Assembly (NCBI RefSeq): GCF_026153205.1
Contig: NZ_JAPFBW010000031.1
Coordinates: 1-64,000 of the forward strand
Reading direction: 5' to 3'
DNA: 64,000 nucleotides
Origin: Aquabacterium sp. A7-Y
Lineage (GTDB): Bacteria > Pseudomonadota > Gammaproteobacteria > Burkholderiales > Burkholderiaceae_C
Shown: positions 63,122-64,000 of the stretch, piece after piece
Numbering within the stretch: position 1 is the first letter of the stretch
Layout of the letters: every line of letters begins with the position of its first letter
Program-made: the position numbers and the translations under genes
Notes under the pieces: model-generated
Seen by the model: the letters and a program-made list of their open reading frames with translations, nothing else
Told to the model about the DNA's origin: nothing
The model's database searches: none

Positions 63122-64000
63122 TCAATTCGATGGGTGCCGGCGAGCAGCGCGGACCTGTGACAGCATCGTTTCGGCAAGGCGCGCGATGCCGGCCGGGTCG
63201 GCCCCCGCCAGCAGGGCCTTCGCATACTGGGCGGACGCGCAGGTGCTGTCCAGCCGCTGTGCCTTGCGGATCAATTCCAGCGCGTCCTCGCGGCGACCTT
63301 GCAGCACCGCGAGCACGGCCAGGCTGCCGTGGCTTTCCGCGAAGGCCGGGCTGGCGGCCACTGCCGCCTCGAAACAAGCCTGCGCCCGCGCCTGGTCCTT
63401 CTGCAGCAGCTGCAACCAGCCCAGGGCCAGCTGGCTGCCCGCGTGATCGGGCATCAGGGTCACCGCCTCATCGAGCGCCAGCGCTGCTTCCTCGGGCTGA
63501 CCGCCACGCATCCGGGCCAGGCCTTCAAGCAGCCAGATGCGACCATCGTCGCGCCGGACCTTCAGCGCGCGCGCTGTCCATTGCGAGGCTTCCGCAGGCG
63601 CGCCAGCCTCCAGCGCGCCGGCCGCCAGGGCTTCATACACCGGGTAGGCCTCGATGCCGGCATCCAGCAGCTCCCTGGCCAGCGTCACCGCCTCATCGAA
63701 GCGGTAAGTGTCCATCAGCACGGGGATAAAGCTCGCCGGCACCCGGGGATCCTCGGGGTGGCTGGCCGAGAAGGTCTGTGCCAGCTCGGCCGCCTCCTCC
63801 AGACGGTCCAGGTGATGCAGCAGCTGGACACGCAGCGAGCAGGCTTCGCCGGCCAGCATCGGATCCTGGGGATCCGGGGGCAAGGCGGTCAGCGCAGCCT
63901 CGAAGTCGCGGTCGGCAAAGCAGGCCTTGGCCTGCTCGATCGCCAGCGCCTCGTCGCCCGGCCAACGCATCCGGGCGTCGGCAAGCACGGCCTGCGCCTC
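63122..64000 (-). CDS. TPR-repeat protein, cut by the window edge
   Basis: The frame stays open to the last base, so the N terminus lies outside the window; about 292 C-terminal residues are visible. They contain several TPR motifs, such as ACFADRDFEAALTALPPD, then EEAALALDEAVTLMPDHAGS and ACFEAAVAASPAFAESHGSL. An in-frame GTG at 63988 is not taken as the start because the frame continues with coding-like sequence. It is the first visible gene of the TPR operon. Confidence 0.8.
   Translation of the reverse strand, partial: EAQAVLADARMRWPGDEALAIEQAKACFADRDFEAALTALPPDPQDPMLAGEACSLRVQLLHHLDRLEEAAELAQTFSASHPEDPRVPASFIPVLMDTYRFDEAVTLARELLDAGIEAYPVYEALAAGALEAGAPAEASQWTARALKVRRDDGRIWLLEGLARMRGGQPEEAALALDEAVTLMPDHAGSQLALGWLQLLQKDQARAQACFEAAVAASPAFAESHGSLAVLAVLQGRREDALELIRKAQRLDSTCASAQYAKALLAGADPAGIARLAETMLSQVRAARRHPSN

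Overview
The window is GC-rich DNA from a betaproteobacterium. Gene content points to the order Burkholderiales: an Hrp2-type (Ralstonia/Xanthomonas-like) type III secretion operon, a PEP-CTERM protein, an AlkB alkane hydroxylase, a family I.1 lipase and OYE, FixJ and AraC families typical of that group. No rRNA, tRNA, CRISPR array, IS element or phage gene was seen, so genus and species are left open.

Layout. 1-528: non-coding, with a hexamer tract and a hairpin-rich dispersed-repeat-like element. 529-8357: a GNAT gene, then the secretion operon sctU-sctV-sctP(hpaP)-sctQ-sctR-sctS-hpaA-like and the chaperone gene hpaB, tightly packed with several overlapping starts and stops. 8368-11757: a promoter with three TTCGC boxes at exact 20-bp steps (two consecutive PIP boxes), followed by a 1082-aa candidate effector. 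12005-13114: four small genes, two of them paralogous. 13150-19763: thioredoxin-reductase-like flavoprotein, cyanophycinase, SDR, PhaC-like hydrolase, diheme and triheme cytochromes c and a small protein. 19787-21268: remnant of a 2OG-Fe(II) oxygenase, then an AGE-family sugar isomerase/epimerase.

21293-28718: mostly minus strand. It holds a wHTH-ATPase-DUF4325 regulator, alpha-carbonic anhydrase, two DUF2382 stress proteins, a DUF2520 protein and a class A PBP. 29218-32151: a hybrid histidine kinase whose first kinase module is degenerate. 32391-39465: a lipid and alkane block with AlkB, a small protein, TetR, FadD, a secreted protein, a lipase without an adjacent foldase gene, and AraC. 39850-46108: PEP-CTERM protein, DUF454, epoxide-hydrolase-like enzyme, secreted protein, membrane C13 caspase-like protein and a fused osmoprotectant binding protein/permease. 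46293-50247: AraC plus a FixJ-type two-component cluster. 50382-53347: Old Yellow Enzyme and a CBM-CAP lipoprotein.

53738-60396: a compact set of speD facing an operon SPFH-DUF4178-DUF350-membrane spermidine synthase-Tat FAD oxidase. It reads as a polyamine and membrane-linked system and is the best candidate for an under-described system here. 60542-64000: GH26 mannanase with a discoidin module, then an unknown protein and two TPR proteins, the last cut by the window edge.

All calls come from reading the sequence and translations by eye. Family names rest on motifs and gene order, not database searches.
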